In this document: positions 31,579-40,359 of the stretch, one piece after another
How the letters are laid out: every line of letters starts with the position of its first letter
How positions within the stretch are numbered: position 1 is the stretch's first letter
Assembly: GCF_018310535.1 (NCBI RefSeq)
Contig: NZ_CP074102.1
Location: 496,001 to 560,000, forward strand
Direction: 5' to 3'
DNA from: Streptomyces mirabilis
GTDB taxonomy: Bacteria > Actinomycetota > Actinomycetes > Streptomycetales > Streptomycetaceae
Length of the DNA stretch: 64,000 nucleotides
Program-made: the position numbers and the translations under genes
Notes under the pieces: model-generated
Told to the model about the DNA's origin: nothing
Database searches by the model: none
Seen by the model: the letters and a program-made list of their open reading frames with translations, nothing else

Positions 31579-32820
31579 CTACCAGGTGACCGGCAGCGCG
31601 GCGACGCCGTACGCCATCGCGTCTTCCTTGAAGTCGATCTCCTCCAGCGTGGTGGCCAGTCGCAGCGTGGGGACGCGCCGGTAGAGCGTGCCGTAGACGA
31701 CCTGGAGCTCTACGCGGGCGAGTTGTTGGCCCAGGCACTGGTGGACGCCGAAGGCGAACGCGTTGTGCTGGCGGGCGTCGCGGAGCAGGTCGAGGCGGTC
31801 GGGCTCCGGGAAGGCCTCCGGGTCCCAGTTGGCGGCGGGAAGGGAGACGATGATTCCGTCCCCGGCGTGGATGACCTCGCCGCCGATCTCGATGTCCTCC
31901 AGGGCGATCCGGCGCTGGCCGGTGTGGGCGATGGTCAGATAGCGCAGCAGTTCCTCGACCGCTCCGGCCACGATCTTCGGATCGTCCGTCTCACGCAGCA
32001 GGGCGAGCTGCTCCGGGTGCTCCAGCAGCGCGAGGGTGCCGAGCGCGATCATGTTCGCGCTGGTCTCGTGCCCGGCGATGAGCAGGATGACGGCCATGAG
32101 GGACGCCTCACCCATGGTCAGTTCACCGGCCTTGACCAGGGCCGCCAGGTCGGACAGCGTGTCTTCGGCCGGGTTCTCCGTCTTGGCATGGATCTGTCGG
32201 GCCAGGTACTCGCCGAGGGCGACGCTCGACTCGCGGTCCTGCTCGGCCGACGACGTCTGACTGACCGCGACGGTGGCGTGGTACTGGAAGAACTCGTGGT
32301 CCTCGTAAGGGACTCCGAGCAGTTCGCAGATCATCAGCGTCGGAATGGGCAGACCCAGTACCTGGACCAGGTCGGCCGGCTTCGGTCCGGCCAGCATCGC
32401 GTCGATGTGCTCGTCGGTGACCTTCTGGATGGCGGGGCGCAGGGCCGCCATCCGCTTGGCGGTGAAGGAAGAGGTCAGCATCCTGCGGAGCCGGGTGTGG
32501 ACGGGGGCGTCCGTGTTGAAAAGCGTGTCGGGGTGGTGGTGCGCGTTCTCCGCCATGGCCTTCTTCGGGAACGGAAAGCCGGGCCGCTTGTCGTCGACGC
32601 TGACGCGGGGGTCGCCGAGGACGGCCCGCAGGTCCTCGTGGCGGGTGATGAGCCAGGGCGTGCTGCCGTCCCAGATTCGCACCTTGCTGATCGGCTTCTC
32701 CTCGCGGATCTCCGCGAGGGCCGGCGGCGGCGCGAACGGACAGGCGGCCGACCTGGGCGGCACGAACTCGGGGACCTCTTCGGCCGTGTCGCTCGCGGTT
32801 CCAGTCAGTGTCTCAGCCAT
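31579..32820 (-). CDS. Cytochrome P450, CYP105-like
   Basis: 413 residues of a soluble class I P450. The heme-ligand loop is FAFGVHQCLGQQLARVEL with the axial Cys, the I-helix oxygen-activating motif is AGHETSANM, and the K-helix E-x-x-R is in VEELLRY. DTLFNTDAPVHTRLRRML is the C-helix region. Sequence texture fits CYP105, a family that oxidises drugs and polyketides. No ferredoxin gene is adjacent. Its start-codon leader (18 bp) and a GTGA-N6-TCAC site match those of the ferredoxin reductase at 798-2060, so they may be co-regulated partners. Confidence 0.95.
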   Translation of the reverse strand: MAETLTGTASDTAEEVPEFVPPRSAACPFAPPPALAEIREEKPISKVRIWDGSTPWLITRHEDLRAVLGDPRVSVDDKRPGFPFPKKAMAENAHHHPDTLFNTDAPVHTRLRRMLTSSFTAKRMAALRPAIQKVTDEHIDAMLAGPKPADLVQVLGLPIPTLMICELLGVPYEDHEFFQYHATVAVSQTSSAEQDRESSVALGEYLARQIHAKTENPAEDTLSDLAALVKAGELTMGEASLMAVILLIAGHETSANMIALGTLALLEHPEQLALLRETDDPKIVAGAVEELLRYLTIAHTGQRRIALEDIEIGGEVIHAGDGIIVSLPAANWDPEAFPEPDRLDLLRDARQHNAFAFGVHQCLGQQLARVELQVVYGTLYRRVPTLRLATTLEEIDFKEDAMAYGVAALPVTW

Positions 32821-32938
32821 GTCACTCCTCGGTGGGGGGCTCCCTCGGAACGGGGAGCGGGGTCTCAGAGGGGCTCTGGGGCCTATGAGATCGGAGCAGA
32901 CTGACGGCTTCGGGCCACTTCACTGACGGGAACCTGAC

Positions 32939-32952
32939 GTGACTCGGATCAC
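32939..32952. promoter_or_regulatory. Crp/FNR-like site GTGA-N6-TCAC upstream of P450
   Basis: GTGACTCGGATCAC lies 118 bp before the P450 start. On the minus strand it runs on as ...CACGTCAG and is followed by further GTCAG blocks at about the same spacing as before the ferredoxin reductase gene. Confidence 0.5.
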
Positions 32953-33023
32953 GCGTAGGCGCCCCACATCCGGGCGTCGGCAGGCCATGACGCGGCATGG
33001 CATGACGCGGCGGCGAACGGACC

Positions 33024-33758
33024 TCAATCCTGCGCGGTGGGACGCACGACGATGTCACCCACGTCGACACCGTCCGGCTGCTCGACGGCGAAGGCGACGG
33101 CGCGAGCCACCGCGGCCGGCGGGATCGCGATGCTGTCCATCTTTTCGACGATCTGGACCTTCACCTCGGAATCCATGCGGTCGGCGAAGTCCGTACGGAC
33201 GAACCCCGGCGAGACGACGGTGACGCGCAGGCCCTCGCCGGCCTCCTGGCGCAGGCCCTCGGAGAGGGTACGGACGGCGTTCTTCGTGGCGGCGTACACC
33301 GACTGGAGCGGAGTGACGCGCAGTCCGGAGGTGGACACGATGTTGACGAAGTGCCCGAAGCCCTGCTCCCGGAAGACCGGCAGCGCTTCGGCGATCCCGT
33401 ACAGCACGCCTTTGAGGTTGACGTCGATCATCTCCTCCCAGTCCTCGACGCGGAGGTCGTCCAGGGGGGAGATCAGACCGACTCCGGCGTTGCTGACGAG
33501 GACGTCGAGCTTGCCGTACCGCTCGCGGGCCAGCCATACGAGGCCGGACAGATCCTCGCGCCGCGTCACGTCCGTACGGACCCAGGCGGCCTCACCGCCC
33601 ACCTTTTCGATACGGGCGGCCAGGGCCTCGAGACGCTCCGCACGGCGCGCCCCGAGGACGACCCGGGCGCCGCGCTCGGCGAGCAGGAGCGCGGTCGCCT
33701 CACCGATGCCGCTGCCGGCACCTGTGATCGCCACTACCTTGCCTTTGATTCCTGACAT
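33024..33758 (-). CDS. Short-chain dehydrogenase/reductase
   Basis: 244 residues. Cofactor motif TGAGSGIGEA, Arg-rich ARRAERLEAL suggesting NADPH preference, NAG in VLVSNAGVGL, catalytic Ser/Tyr/Lys in NIVSTSGL and YAATKNA, and the C-terminal VDVGDIVVRPTAQD block. It is a complete classical SDR. It is divergent from a TetR gene with 136 bp between; two palindromic sites in that gap indicate TetR repression. The SDR fragment at 46674-46991 ends in the same way and looks like a decayed relative. Confidence 0.93.
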   Translation of the reverse strand: MSGIKGKVVAITGAGSGIGEATALLLAERGARVVLGARRAERLEALAARIEKVGGEAAWVRTDVTRREDLSGLVWLARERYGKLDVLVSNAGVGLISPLDDLRVEDWEEMIDVNLKGVLYGIAEALPVFREQGFGHFVNIVSTSGLRVTPLQSVYAATKNAVRTLSEGLRQEAGEGLRVTVVSPGFVRTDFADRMDSEVKVQIVEKMDSIAIPPAAVARAVAFAVEQPDGVDVGDIVVRPTAQD

Positions 33759-33816
33759 GATCGACGGTCCTTTCGCAGGAGAGACGAGGGCAGGTCACAT
33801 CCATGCCCTACAGTGA

Positions 33817-33867
33817 AAGTGGAGGCGCCGCCACTTCACCCACCCTAAGCGGAGGCGCCGCCACTTA
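33817..33867. promoter_or_regulatory. Paired TetR-type operators
   Basis: AAGTGGAGGCGCCGCCACTT at 33817-33836 and AAGCGGAGGCGCCGCCACTT at 33847-33866 are near-palindromes centred on GGCGCC, 30 bp apart, in the gap between the SDR and its divergent TetR gene. Confidence 0.7.
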
Positions 33868-33894
33868 GCAACGGGAGAGCAAGGAGCGACGCCG

Positions 33895-34485
33895 ATGGCC
33901 CGCGATGCAGAACGTCCACTGAGGGCTGACGCACAGCGCAACCGGGACAAGATCCTGGCCGCCGCTGTAGACGTGTTCACCGAGGAGGGGCTGGACGCGC
34001 ACTTCGAGCGCATCGCCAAGGAAGCGGGCGTGGGCACCGGCACCCTCTACCGCAACTTCCCGACCCGGGAGGCCCTGATCGAGGCCGCGTACCGCAACGA
34101 GGTGGCCCGGCTGTGCGAGGCCGTCCCCGAGCTCCTGGGGACGATGCCGCCCCGCGAGGCCCTACGCGCCTGGACGCGTCGTTTCATCGACTACGCCACC
34201 GCCAAACTGGGCATGGCCGACGCCCTACGAGCGGTAGTCGCCTCGGGAACCAACCCCTACGCCGAGAGCCACGAGCTGATTCAGGCCGCCCTCACCTCCC
34301 TCATGAACGCCGGAACCGCCGCCGGCACGATCCGCACCGACATCAGCCCGACCGACATGTTCGCCGCCCTCGCCGGCATCGCCCTCACCTCGGCCGGCCC
34401 CGACCAACGCGAACAGGCGGAACGCCTCCTCGACCTCACCCTGGACGGGCTGCGACCGACGCCGCCGCAGGTGCCCGACAACTGA
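33895..34485 (+). CDS. TetR/AcrR-family regulator
   Basis: 196 residues. HTH: RDKILAAAVDVFTEEGLDAH, then IAKEAGVGTGTLYRNFPTRE. The C-terminal domain resembles SbtR-type ligand domains common in actinomycete TetR proteins. ATG 33895 has GGAG upstream. It is divergent from the SDR at 33024-33758 and most likely represses it through the paired operators. Confidence 0.92.
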   Translation: MARDAERPLRADAQRNRDKILAAAVDVFTEEGLDAHFERIAKEAGVGTGTLYRNFPTREALIEAAYRNEVARLCEAVPELLGTMPPREALRAWTRRFIDYATAKLGMADALRAVVASGTNPYAESHELIQAALTSLMNAGTAAGTIRTDISPTDMFAALAGIALTSAGPDQREQAERLLDLTLDGLRPTPPQVPDN

Positions 34486-34801
34486 CGCCGATGCTCCATG
34501 CGGTGCGTCCGGCGCCGGACGGGGTCGGCGGGTGAGCGCTGGGCACCGACGGACCCGGTGGTCATCCGGGCCACAACGCCAAGGAAAACGCGGCGACTCG
34601 TACCCACCCTCGACAACCAGCGTGCTTTGCCTGAGCAGTTCCGTCAGGGAAACCGGCCACGAGACCCCGTGGCCCCTCCCGACAACCGGCGACGCCAACG
34701 AAATCGAGGCCGCACTGCGCAACCATGTGGCAGCTGCCGAACCGAGTGACCCCCGCCCACACCACGTCCCAGCGATACTGCTCAACAACCTCGCCGCGGG
34801 C
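34486..34801. other. Gap with no recognisable gene
   Basis: The 316 bp between the TetR gene and the nitrobindin gene hold short frames on both strands, none with a family signature or good ribosome site. I see no hairpin or repeat of note. Confidence 0.6.
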
Positions 34802-35344
34802 CTACCTCCTGCGCCGCAGCGTCGCCGAGAGGTGGTGCTGCAACGGCTGCCCCACCGCCGCGAGCTCGTGGACGAACGTGAGCGTGTCGTCGTCGGTCAG
34901 GGCGTAGGTCCGGCGGGTTGCGTTGACCTCCTTGGCCGTGGGCGTGAGGGCAACCTCGTGGGTGGAGAGGTCGACCGTGTTGTCGGCCGCACGGCCCACG
35001 GCGATCTCGGCGATGCCGGTGGGCTGGGTGATCAGGGCCTCCACCCGGCCGTCGGGCTGCAGCCGCCACCAGCCGCTCTCCCGAGCCGACGGGCGCAGCG
35101 GTGCGCCGTCGGCGTCCAGCAGCCAGGCCCGGGCCTCGTACCGGAGGAAGGGGCGGCCGTCATGGCTGAAGGTGACCTCCTGCGCGTACGCGAACTCCCC
35201 GGCGAGCGTGGGATACCCGCCGTGACCCCGTCCGTGCCAGGTACCCAGGAGTCCGATCACCGGCGCGAGAAGCGCGTGCGGGGTGGGTGCTTCATCCGGT
35301 CGGTGGACGTCGGGGTACGGATACTCCGGTGCGGGGTCGAACAC
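34802..35344 (-). CDS. Nitrobindin-like heme-binding beta-barrel protein (FABP family)
   Basis: 180 residues. The signature [14 protein letters not shown] near residue 35 and the [20 protein letters not shown] block are those of the nitrobindin / THAP4-like family, ten-stranded barrels that bind ferric heme and can isomerise peroxynitrite. The His that ligates heme in the C-terminal strand region is plausible within [20 protein letters not shown]. It stands alone on this strand. Confidence 0.88.
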   Translation of the reverse strand: MFDPAPEYPYPDVHRPDEAPTPHALLAPVIGLLGTWHGRGHGGYPTLAGEFAYAQEVTFSHDGRPFLRYEARAWLLDADGAPLRPSARESGWWRLQPDGRVEALITQPTGIAEIAVGRAADNTVDLSTHEVALTPTAKEVNATRRTYALTDDDTLTFVHELAAVGQPLQHHLSATLRRRR

Positions 35345-35800
35345 GGTGTGCGCTCCTGGGTGGGATCGGGGCCGGTGCCGGATCGCAGCCTAGGTTGTCG
35401 ATGTCGATACACGCGGGGACGGGCGGGAAGGGCTGTCCTACTACCCATCACGGCCGCAGTCCTGGGACGCACGAACTCGTCGGCGGACGCGGTGGACAGC
35501 ACGGTCGCCGTGAACACGGCGGGCGCCCAGCCAGCCTCCCTGTACATACGTTCGCGCAGTGACTCGGCTCCACGCGGCGCGGCATGCCGCAGACCACATG
35601 CACCACGACATCTCGGCCACCATCGTCCAATGCGACCGGCTACCGGGCGGAGTCCCGCACGGTGCGGCTGCACAGTGGCAGCCGTGCCGAGAGCGGTTTC
35701 ACGCCCGCCGGAGCAACTGACCGCCGTCCGCGTCGCCTCCCCCGGGTTCCCGGATCCGAAGGAGGTGTGCGACGGCAGCCCCGCGGTCGTACGTCCGGGC
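35345..35800. other. Gap with no recognisable gene
   Basis: 456 bp between the nitrobindin and lipoprotein genes. Frames exist on both strands but none shows a family signature. One minus-strand stretch around 35.50-35.57 kb (ERMYREAGWAPAVFTATVLS) has protein-like texture and could be decayed coding sequence. Confidence 0.5.
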
Positions 35801-36391
35801 TCAGCCCGTCATGGTGGACTTCGCGCCTGACGGGGTGACGGCGTACCACGTATTGCCCTTGGCCTGGCCGTTCGTCTGTCCGGCCTGTGTGTCGCCCACG
35901 TATCGGTACAGCGGCCAGCCGCCGAGGGTGAGCTGCTTCATGCCGTTCCGGTGGACCGTGCCGAGCAGGCTCTTCTCGACCCCCATGGTCTGTACGGAGT
36001 CCTGCACAATGACGGGGATCCACGTCTTCGTACACGCGCCGGCGCACGTCCACTTGGACGGATTCGCCTCGTCCTTGTCGTAGCGGTAGAGGGTCATCCC
36101 CTTGTCGTCGGTCACCACGCTGCTCGTGCCGTTGACCGTCCTGGCCATCACCATGGTGGTTGCGGCCGTGTGCCCGCTGCCGGAGTCACCACTGGCGGCC
36201 GGTGCGGAGGGCGCGGGTTCCGCGGCGGTCGCAGCGGAGGTCGCGGATTCCGACGCGGCCGTGGCGACCGGAACGGCGCTGCCGGGGCTCGTACCGGTGG
36301 AGGTCTTTTCCGTCGAGCTGCCGCACGCCGCCAGAAGGAACGCGGAGGCGAGCCCTGCGGCCGAGAGGAGGACGATGCGTCGCTGGATCAC
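35801..36391 (-). CDS. Lipoprotein with secreted repeats (Lipoprotein_15 type)
   Basis: 196 residues. The signal ends in the lipobox FLLAAC. After a Ser/Ala/Thr-rich linker there are two copies of the secreted repeat: GMTLYRYDKDEANPSKWTCA with CTKTWIPV, and GGWPLYRYVGDTQAGQTNGQ with GNTWYAVTP. Proteins of this family sit on the outer membrane face and their function is unknown, though some are linked to redox stress. GTG 36391 with an AAGGGAAAC-type site. It stands alone. Confidence 0.88.
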   Translation of the reverse strand: MIQRRIVLLSAAGLASAFLLAACGSSTEKTSTGTSPGSAVPVATAASESATSAATAAEPAPSAPAASGDSGSGHTAATTMVMARTVNGTSSVVTDDKGMTLYRYDKDEANPSKWTCAGACTKTWIPVIVQDSVQTMGVEKSLLGTVHRNGMKQLTLGGWPLYRYVGDTQAGQTNGQAKGNTWYAVTPSGAKSTMTG

Positions 36392-36630
36392 GGAGTTTCC
36401 CTTCGGCGGTCGTTCTACTTACTCCCTTAGTACGTTGAGCAACTCCCGCCCGCTCAGCCACCGGTGGCACATGGCGAAGCCTTGACCGACTGCGACGGAG
36501 AACTCAGGAAGCTCAGTTGGCGGTCAGCCGACGCCGGGCGGGCGCCCGGCGCGGCCGGCGGGCGTGCAGGAGCAGGTACTGAGCGACGAAACCCACGGCC
36601 GCCGTGCAGCCGACCAGGACGAGGCGGCGT

Positions 36631-36999
36631 TCACGGCTTCGCCTGGCGGCCCACGTTTCGCAGAGCCCTGCGCAGGGCGGTCATCTCTTCCTCCGACATG
36701 TTCTCCACGAAGTGGAGCAGCGCGGCCGAGCGGTCCTTGCTCTCCCCCAGGCCGTCCTCCATGAGCGCGGCGGCGTAGGCCTCACGGCTGCGGACCGGCG
36801 CGTACAGCCAGGCGCGGCCCTGCTTGCCCCGCAGCAGCCAGCCCTTCGTGTACAGGATGTTGGTGACGGTCATGACCGTGGTGTACGCGATGGGGCGGGT
36901 CTTGTTGATGTCGTCGACGACCTCACGCACGGTCGCCGGACGGTCCCACGTCCAGAGGCGATCCATGATCTCCGCCTCGAGATCCCCCAGCCGCCGCAT
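36631..36999 (-). CDS. BlaI/MecI/CopY-family transcriptional repressor
   Basis: 122 residues. The winged helix starts MRRLGDLEAEIMDRLWTWDR and has TVREVVDDINKTRPIAYTTV and ILYTKGWLLRGKQGRAWLYA, the standard BlaI pattern. Members usually pair with a membrane M56 peptidase that cleaves them; none is intact here. Immediately downstream a short frame ending at 36513 (VGCTAAVGFVAQYLLLHARR) could be the tail of such a membrane protein, but this is weak. No convincing BlaI dyad was found upstream. Confidence 0.9.
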   Translation of the reverse strand: MRRLGDLEAEIMDRLWTWDRPATVREVVDDINKTRPIAYTTVMTVTNILYTKGWLLRGKQGRAWLYAPVRSREAYAAALMEDGLGESKDRSAALLHFVENMSEEEMTALRRALRNVGRQAKP

Positions 37000-37077
37000 G
37001 GCCCGGCTCCCTCACGCCACCGAATACGTAGAGCCATAGTAGACGGCTGACCTGTCGCATTTCCGTGGGCAACATGC

Positions 37078-37812
37078 TCAGCGGCCCTTGACGGCATGCA
37101 GAAGTGTGATGCCGAGCCACGGGCCGCCGTACCAGTAACCGGGGCCGAGTCCGCGCAGCGTGCCCTGGCCGATGTGCTCGGCGTACTTCCTGGCCATGGG
37201 CCAGAAGTCGGCGACGAGCAACTGCCCGCCCGGGCGCAGCACCCGCATGGCCTCGTCCACCGCACGGTATCGCCCCTCGGACGACGGGATGTTGTGGATC
37301 GCCAGCGCGCTCGTCACGACGTCGAAGGAGTCGTCCGCAAACGGCAACGCGGTCATGTCGGCCGTACGTACTTCCACCCGGTCGGCGACCCCTGCCGCAG
37401 CGGCGTTGGCGAGCGTGGCTTCGGGCCGGTTGCCGCTCTGGTCCTTTCCGGACCACAGGTCCACGCCCACGGCGTGTCCCGTCGGCAGCCGCCTGGCCGC
37501 CTCGATCAGCACCGCGCCGCGACCGCAGCCCAGGTCCAGCAGCTGCTCGTCACCCTTCAGGCCGGCCCGGTCCAGCTCCTGCCTCCAGATGCGGAGCTTG
37601 CCGTGCAGTGTCGTGTGCAGGTAGATGCCGGTGCTGGCAAGCAGTACCGTCCCCGCGGTCACCATCGCGTTCCGCCCTGGCCGCCACCGGCCGGCGGCCA
37701 GGCAACAGGCCGCGCCGACGGCGCCGAGTGTCGCGGGGAACGCTGGAGCGTCTACGCCGTAGCGCGGCCGTTGAAAGCGCGGCGGTGGGGAGTCATCCCG
37801 GTTCTTGGACAT
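37078..37812 (-). CDS. Membrane-anchored class I SAM-dependent methyltransferase
   Basis: 244 residues. Two hydrophobic segments at residues 25-65 (FPATLGAVGAACCLAAG and MVTAGTVLLASTGIYL) anchor the protein. The methyltransferase domain follows with motif I LLDLGCGRGAVLIEAA, an acidic residue in AVGVDLWS, motif ADMTALPFADDSFDVVTSAL and MRVLRPGGQLLVADF. The substrate is unknown; the membrane anchor suggests a lipid, quinone or peptide. It precedes the BlaI gene on the same strand by 78 bp. Confidence 0.88.
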   Translation of the reverse strand: MSKNRDDSPPPRFQRPRYGVDAPAFPATLGAVGAACCLAAGRWRPGRNAMVTAGTVLLASTGIYLHTTLHGKLRIWRQELDRAGLKGDEQLLDLGCGRGAVLIEAARRLPTGHAVGVDLWSGKDQSGNRPEATLANAAAAGVADRVEVRTADMTALPFADDSFDVVTSALAIHNIPSSEGRYRAVDEAMRVLRPGGQLLVADFWPMARKYAEHIGQGTLRGLGPGYWYGGPWLGITLLHAVKGR

Positions 37813-37899
37813 ACGCGCAGTGTCACAAGCTCGACTGCCGGGCGGCTTGTAGAAATGTTCCCCCGTGGCCGACGCGCCACCGGCCTCGCGCCTGCCGGA

Positions 37900-37962
37900 T
37901 GCAGACCGTCGGGTGTCGGGTACAGACCGTCGGGTGCAGGCCGTCGAGTGCAGGCCGTCGGG
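37900..37962. repeat. Four 14-bp repeats plus one half unit
   Basis: Units TGCAGACCGTCGGG, TACAGACCGTCGGG, TGCAGGCCGTCGAG and TGCAGGCCGTCGGG occupy 37900-37913, 37921-37934, 37935-37948 and 37949-37962. A 7-bp half unit TGTCGGG fills 37914-37920. The array ends exactly at the stop codon of the AraC gene. Confidence 0.85.
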
Positions 37963-38814
37963 TCAGGACTTGGACAGGTACTCGGGGGCGGCCCACGCGA
38001 CGTCGTCGACCGCAAGCCACGGCGCAGCCGCGACGGCCGTGGGCGTCACACCGGCGAAGGCCATGACATCCCGATGGAGGTGGGACTGGTCGACGTAGCC
38101 GATCTCCGCCGCCACCCGTGCGGCGCTGTGCCCCGCGGCCAGACGGTGGGCCGCGTGGTCGAAACGGACAAGCTGAGCAGCGCGCTTGGGGTGGAGACCG
38201 ATCTGGGCGCGGAACCGGGACCACAGTCGCTTACGGCTCCAGCCGACCTCGGCTGCCAGCCGCTCGACCCGGACCCCTCCCAGGTTCGTCACCATCTGCC
38301 GCCACACGAAGGCGACTTCGGGCTCGATCGCTCGGCCTGCCTCGTGTCGTCGAACGAGCGCCGCCTCCGCGATCGCGAACCGGTCGCCCCATGACCTGGC
38401 AGCGCGCAGTTGCTCTTGGGTTCGCGCGGCATCACGGCCCCAGAGGTCATCGAGGGAGACCACCGTCCCGCCCAACTCCGAAGAGACGCCCAGCACGGCG
38501 TGCGCGATCACCGGCGACAGCCGCACCTGCAGGCACTCGATGTCACGGCCGCGCCCTCGAACGCCGCTGGGCACGAGTCCGACGACGACACTGCCGTTCT
38601 GCTGTCGGCCGTTGCTGTCGTCGACGGTGAACGGCTCGTCGCCGAGGCTGACGGCCACCGTGACAGCCGGGTACGGGATCACGCTCAGGTCGAAGAACTC
38701 CGTGGTACGAGCGCTGAATCCGGCCATGCTGACCCCTGGCAGCAGGCCGGGCCGGGACGGGGTGGCGATGTCCCACACCGCCGCAGCGTCATGAGCCGAC
38801 TCGGCGGATCGCAT
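37963..38814 (-). CDS. AraC-family transcriptional regulator
   Basis: 283 residues. The C-terminal pair of HTH motifs is visible in VRVERLAAEVGWSRKRLWSR and SAARVAAEIGYVDQSHLHRD, followed by FAGVTPTAV. The N-terminal 160 residues form an uncharacterised sensing domain. It is divergent from the amidase gene (96 bp between starts) and may control it. The stop codon abuts a 14-bp repeat array, so its 3' end is unusual. Confidence 0.9.
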   Translation of the reverse strand: MRSAESAHDAAAVWDIATPSRPGLLPGVSMAGFSARTTEFFDLSVIPYPAVTVAVSLGDEPFTVDDSNGRQQNGSVVVGLVPSGVRGRGRDIECLQVRLSPVIAHAVLGVSSELGGTVVSLDDLWGRDAARTQEQLRAARSWGDRFAIAEAALVRRHEAGRAIEPEVAFVWRQMVTNLGGVRVERLAAEVGWSRKRLWSRFRAQIGLHPKRAAQLVRFDHAAHRLAAGHSAARVAAEIGYVDQSHLHRDVMAFAGVTPTAVAAAPWLAVDDVAWAAPEYLSKS

Positions 38815-38910
38815 GTCGTCAAGCTACGCGACATTCGTCCAAGACGGGATATCGGAGACGCGACGACACTGACGGCTTCCGCAAGCACCGCGGACCAGAA
38901 GGGACCGCTC

Positions 38911-40359
38911 GTGAGGCTCTCGCCGATTGACCCGTTCGACCCGTTCACGCCGGCCGTCGAACTCGCCGCAGCCATACGACGAAAGGAGGTGAGCCCGGTC
39001 GAGGTGGCCGACTGTTATCTCGAGCGGATGGACGAGCTCGACCCCCGGCTGAACGCCTTCTGCCACCGGGCCGACGACGACGTCCGCAAAGCCGCGGCTG
39101 CCGCGGCCGATGCGGTGGCGCGGACCCCGTCGGCGGAAGACCTCCCGCCGTTCCTCGGCGTCCCGCTGCCGATCAAGGACCTGCTCGACGTGGCCGGATG
39201 GCCCACCACCCATGGGTCCGCCGGTGCCGGCCGGGCGCCGGCCGCGGCATCGGACCCGGTCGTGCGACGGTTCGTGGACGCGGGGTTCATCCTGCTCGGC
39301 AAGACCACCACGTCCGAGTTCGGTGCCCTGCCCTTCACCGAGAACGAAGCCCTGGGCATCTCGCGCAGCCCGTGGGACCCGGATCGCACGCCGGGCGGAT
39401 CGTCGAGCGGAGCGGGCGCTGCCGTCGCCGCCGGGATGGCGCCCATCGCCCACGCCGAGGACGGCGGCGGGTCGATCCGCATCCCCGCGTCGTGCAACGG
39501 TCTCGTCGGGCTCAAACCCACCCGCGGCCTGGTCACCAACGCGACCGTCAGCGTCGAGGGTCTCGGCACCAGCGGCGTGCTCACCCGCACGGTGGCCGAC
39601 ACCGCGGCCGCCCTCGATGTGCTGGCGCGCCATGATCCGGCCGCGTGGTGGTCACCCCCGACCCCGCACAGGTCCTTCGCCACCGCGATGCAGACGGACC
39701 TGCCGACCGGGCTGCGGATCGGTGTGCTCACGGACTCCCCGATCGACGGGATACACGTGCACCCGGCGTGTACTGAAGCCGTCACCGTCACTCTTCGGAC
39801 GCTCGAATCGACCGGTCACGACATCGTCGACACTCGCCTCCCGCTCCCCCCGACCGACGAGCTGGTGGCGGCCTTCACGACCATCTGGAACATCGGCGCC
39901 AGCGGAGTCGCGCTGGCGGATCCGGACCGGGTCGAGCCCCACAACCGTGCCCTGCGGGACGCGGCACGATCGATCGACTCGTGGTCCTACGCGGAAGGGG
40001 TGCGGAAGACCCAGCAGTTGTCGCGACGCATCGTCGAGGGCTTCGTCGCCGGCTTCGACCTCCTGGTCACGCCCACGATGGCGTGCCTCCCGCCGCTCGT
40101 CGGTGCCTGGCGGGCAGGCTCCGACGCCGATCCCCTGACGGCACTGCGGAACAGCTACCCGATGGGGGTGTTCACGTCGGTGTTCAACGTGACAGGCCAG
40201 CCGGCGATCTCCGTCCCCGTCCACCACGACGACGCCACCGGGTTGCCCGTCGGAGTCCAGATCGTCGCCGCTCCGTGGCGGGAGGATCTCCTGCTCCAGG
40301 TGTCTCGCACCCTCGAACTGGCACACCCCTGGACCTATCGCCGCCCGCCCGTCAGCTGA
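38911..40359 (+). CDS. Amidase (amidase-signature family)
   Basis: 482 residues from GTG 38911 (AAGGGA upstream). The Ser-Ser-Lys triad is visible: Lys in VPLPIKDLLDV, the glycine-serine loop TPGGSSSGAGAAVAAGMAPI, and the nucleophile region EDGGGSIRIPASCNGLVGLK. It hydrolyses an amide to acid and ammonia; the substrate cannot be read from sequence. Much longer upstream frame extensions are artefacts. It is divergent from one AraC gene, and its last 25 bp overlap another, convergent AraC gene. Confidence 0.93.
   Translation: MRLSPIDPFDPFTPAVELAAAIRRKEVSPVEVADCYLERMDELDPRLNAFCHRADDDVRKAAAAAADAVARTPSAEDLPPFLGVPLPIKDLLDVAGWPTTHGSAGAGRAPAAASDPVVRRFVDAGFILLGKTTTSEFGALPFTENEALGISRSPWDPDRTPGGSSSGAGAAVAAGMAPIAHAEDGGGSIRIPASCNGLVGLKPTRGLVTNATVSVEGLGTSGVLTRTVADTAAALDVLARHDPAAWWSPPTPHRSFATAMQTDLPTGLRIGVLTDSPIDGIHVHPACTEAVTVTLRTLESTGHDIVDTRLPLPPTDELVAAFTTIWNIGASGVALADPDRVEPHNRALRDAARSIDSWSYAEGVRKTQQLSRRIVEGFVAGFDLLVTPTMACLPPLVGAWRAGSDADPLTALRNSYPMGVFTSVFNVTGQPAISVPVHHDDATGLPVGVQIVAAPWREDLLLQVSRTLELAHPWTYRRPPVS

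Noticed and set aside
36513..36632. Short minus-strand frame after BlaI (VGCTAAVGFVAQYLLLHARR)
   Set aside because: It could be the tail of an M56-type membrane peptidase, but it has no start codon or site and only about 40 residues; too weak to call.
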